Position numbers and translations under genes: made by a program. The notes beneath the pieces are model-generated. The model ran no database searches. It was not told the DNA's origin and saw nothing but the letters and a program-made list of their open reading frames with translations. A stretch of 64,000 bases of DNA, taken from positions 248,001 through 312,000 of the forward strand of contig JBMNLX010000009.1 of NCBI GenBank assembly GCA_050953085.1. Reading direction: 5' to 3'. This document shows positions 62,219 through 64,000 of the stretch, piece after piece (within the stretch, counting starts at the first letter, position 1; each line of letters starts with the position of its first letter). The stretch is from UBA3946 sp002385755. GTDB taxonomy: Bacteria; Bacillota_I; Bacilli_A; ML615J-28; CAG-698.

Positions 62219-63466
62219 ATGGAACATTATATTAAGGACGTTTTGTTTACGAAATCACTCACGGGGTTTTATTTTGACGACCAGCCGGCCATTAAAGGCG
62301 ACGCCGTGGCCGACGGGTTTTGTTATCGGGGAAGCCCGGTGACGCCGGGTTTTACGCAAATCCGGCAGCCCGGCGAAGCCGTGTCCGTTATCTTGATTTT
62401 AAACGACGGCCAGGTTGCCGTCGGCGACTGCGCCGCCGTTCAATACAGCGGCTGCGGCGGCCGCGAATGTTTGTTCATCGCGGACGATTATATCCCGTTT
62501 TTGGAACGGGAAATCAAGCCGCTATTAATCGGCGAGTCCGTCATCCGTTTTCGACCGCTCGCCGAGAAATATGACTCGCTGCGTTTTTCCGGCCGGAAAA
62601 TGCACACGGCGATCCGTTACGGACTGACACAGGCCTTTTTGCGCGCCGCGGCGCTCGCGGGACGAAAAACGATGGCCGAGGTGATCCGGGCCGAATACGG
62701 AATCGCTGACGCCGAGTATCGGCGGATTCCGATTTTCTCCCAAAGCGGCGACGACCGTTACAACAACGCCGACAAGATGATCTTAAAACGGGTCGACGTC
62801 CTGCCGCACGGTCTTTTTAATAACGTCGCGAAGCTCGGGAAGTCGGGAGAGCGCCTGCGCGACTATATCCTTTTCCTGCGCGAGCGCATTCTCGAGCTCC
62901 GCCAAAGCCCGGATTATAATCCCGTCCTGCATATCGACGTTTACGGGACGGTCGGCGTGATTTTCGCCATGGAAATTAAAAAAATTACCGATTACCTCGA
63001 GGAACTTTCCGACGTCGCTTCGCCGTTCGCCTTAAGGATCGAGGAGCCTGTCGACGCCGGCAACCGCGCGGAAACGATGGCGTTGATGCGCGAGATCAGG
63101 CGGGAGATCGACCTCCGCGGGCTCGCGGTCGAGATCGTCGCCGACGAGTGGTGCAACACTCTCGAGGATATTAAGGAATTTGCCGATAATAAAGCCGGTC
63201 ACATGCTTCAGATCAAGACGCCCGACCTGGGCGGGATAAATAACACGATCGAGGCGATTTTATATTGCAACGAAAAACAAATCGGCAGTTACTGCGGCGG
63301 GACATGCAACGAGACCGACAAATCCGCCGAGGTTTCGGTTAATATCGCCGTCGCTTGCAACGCCACGCAGTTCCTGGCGAAACCGGGAATGGGCGTCGAC
63401 GAGGGACTGATGATCGTCAATAACGAGATGAACCGGGTTATCGCCCTGGCCAATCGCGGGAGGTAA
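62219..63466 (+). CDS. mal: methylaspartate ammonia-lyase
   Basis: A 415-residue enzyme of the enolase superfamily, which releases ammonia from 3-methylaspartate to give mesaconate. The active-site regions are present: IFSQSGDDRYNNADKMIL, VLPHGLFNNV with the catalytic His, HIDVYGTVG, ADEWCNTLEDIKEF, and LQIKTPDLGGIN with the catalytic Lys. It is the third enzyme gene of the glutamate fermentation operon, after the mutase subunits. Confidence 0.96.
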   Translation: MEHYIKDVLFTKSLTGFYFDDQPAIKGDAVADGFCYRGSPVTPGFTQIRQPGEAVSVILILNDGQVAVGDCAAVQYSGCGGRECLFIADDYIPFLEREIKPLLIGESVIRFRPLAEKYDSLRFSGRKMHTAIRYGLTQAFLRAAALAGRKTMAEVIRAEYGIADAEYRRIPIFSQSGDDRYNNADKMILKRVDVLPHGLFNNVAKLGKSGERLRDYILFLRERILELRQSPDYNPVLHIDVYGTVGVIFAMEIKKITDYLEELSDVASPFALRIEEPVDAGNRAETMALMREIRREIDLRGLAVEIVADEWCNTLEDIKEFADNKAGHMLQIKTPDLGGINNTIEAILYCNEKQIGSYCGGTCNETDKSAEVSVNIAVACNATQFLAKPGMGVDEGLMIVNNEMNRVIALANRGR

Positions 63467-63468
63467 AA

Positions 63469-63723
63469 ATGAAAAAAGGAGTTTGCGGGAGTTTGGAGTC
63501 AAGCGACTGCCTGATAACTGTAGAGGCCGCGGAAAAAACGGAAATTTTAATCGAAAGCAGCGTCTTTAAGTTTTACGGCGAGCAGATCAGGAAAGTGATA
63601 GAGACGACGCTCGCGGAGGCGGGACGCGCGCATGTCCGCGTTTCCTGCGTTGATCGCGGCGCCCTGGATTGCACGATCAGGGCGCGTCTTTTGACGGCGC
63701 TCTCCCGGATGGCGGAAAAATGA
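63469..63723 (+). CDS. citD: citramalate/citrate lyase acyl-carrier subunit
   Basis: An 84-residue gamma subunit (CitD family). The Ser that would carry the phosphoribosyl-dephospho-CoA group is in CGSLESSDCLI near the N terminus. In this operon it should serve citramalate lyase, which splits citramalate to acetate and pyruvate, though the family does not distinguish citrate from citramalate. It overlaps the next gene by an ATGA. Confidence 0.92.
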   Translation: MKKGVCGSLESSDCLITVEAAEKTEILIESSVFKFYGEQIRKVIETTLAEAGRAHVRVSCVDRGALDCTIRARLLTALSRMAEK

Positions 63724-64000
63724 TCCGCAGTTGTCTTTTCATCCCCGCGAACAATCCCGCGATGATTCAAAACGCCGATTTGTTCGGCGCCGACGCCGTG
63801 ATTTTTGATCTCGAGGACGCCGTGGCGGTCGAGGAAAAAGACGCCGCCCGCTCCCTCTTGCGTGAATATTTTAAAGTTTTCGCTCCGGCCGCCCGGGTTT
63901 TTGTTCGCGTGAACAACGCGCCCGAGTGGCTTTTGCCGGATTTGGAGGCTGTCTTTTCCGATAAAATCGACGCGGTTATTTTGCCCAAGGCCGACGCGGC
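63720..64000 (+). CDS. citE: citramalate/citrate lyase beta subunit, 5' part
   Basis: The first 93 residues of a CitE-family lyase beta subunit: IRSCLFIPANNPAMIQNA, DAVIFDLEDAVAVEEKDAAR and FVRVNNAPEWLLPDLEAV. It continues past the right edge of the window. CitF and the prosthetic-group genes probably follow. With glmS, glmL, glmE, mal and citD it completes the core of the methylaspartate pathway. Confidence 0.93.
   Translation, partial: MIRSCLFIPANNPAMIQNADLFGADAVIFDLEDAVAVEEKDAARSLLREYFKVFAPAARVFVRVNNAPEWLLPDLEAVFSDKIDAVILPKADA

Noticed and set aside
1..64000. CRISPR arrays, tRNA or rRNA genes
   Set aside because: No regularly spaced short repeats and no tRNA- or rRNA-like sequence were seen in the intergenic gaps.

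Overview
The window reads as chromosomal DNA of an anaerobic Gram-positive bacterium (Bacillota or a Mollicutes-related lineage). The signs are Shine-Dalgarno sites of the AAGGAGG type, lipoproteins and TTGACA/TTGTAA-17-TATAAT promoters, a Bacillota-style pur operon with a large clostridial-type PurL, a guanine riboswitch ahead of guaA-guaB, a 6S-like RNA, and glutamate fermentation through methylaspartate. Base composition is moderate by eye, with AT-rich intergenic regions. No rRNA, tRNA or CRISPR was seen. The genus cannot be fixed from the sequence.

Layout. (1) 1-17734, plus strand: a long carbohydrate-use cluster. It holds the end of one sugar ABC permease, an NHL-repeat membrane protein, a Yip1 protein, a DUF5696 protein, a second ABC importer (two permeases and a lipoprotein binding protein, no ATPase), a lipoprotein carrying an unrecognised domain, NanE, a GntR regulator, an SGNH hydrolase, a TIM-barrel protein, a DUF4127 protein, an FAD oxidoreductase and a second, cytoplasmic copy of the unrecognised domain. 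NanE points to amino-sugar (ManNAc/sialate-like) catabolism. (2) 18122-29674: de novo purine synthesis. A clostridial-type purC runs leftward, away from purE-purL-purC2-purF-purM-purN-purD-purH. purE has a short leader ORF and a terminator in front of it. purL is interrupted by two frame changes. (3) 29782-34359: a DUF4432 protein, guaB and guaA on the minus strand under a guanine riboswitch, and a ROK protein. (4) 34522-43239: an ABC exporter-like protein with a degenerate ATPase domain, gltX, a Rieske/FAD oxidoreductase, tldD-tldE and metK. (5) 43384-50591: a transposase and a 2019-residue surface lipoprotein with Ig-like and beta-helix modules. (6) 50619-58818: a radical SAM protein, an AGCS symporter, a 6S-like RNA, psuG, and two tandem secreted phosphoesterases sharing a C-terminal sorting-type tail. 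(7) 58970-64000: glutamate mutase, its reactivase, methylaspartate ammonia-lyase and the first citramalate/citrate-lyase subunits.

How it fits together. The cell appears to import complex amino sugars, make its own purines, and ferment glutamate to ammonia, acetate and pyruvate. The most notable pattern is in purine synthesis. The glutaminase domain of PurL has lost its catalytic Cys and His, GuaA is encoded without a glutaminase domain, and the operon copy of PurC looks like a pseudoenzyme. PurF keeps its glutaminase Cys. Ammonia released by glutamate fermentation could in principle feed PurL and GuaA, but that link is inference.
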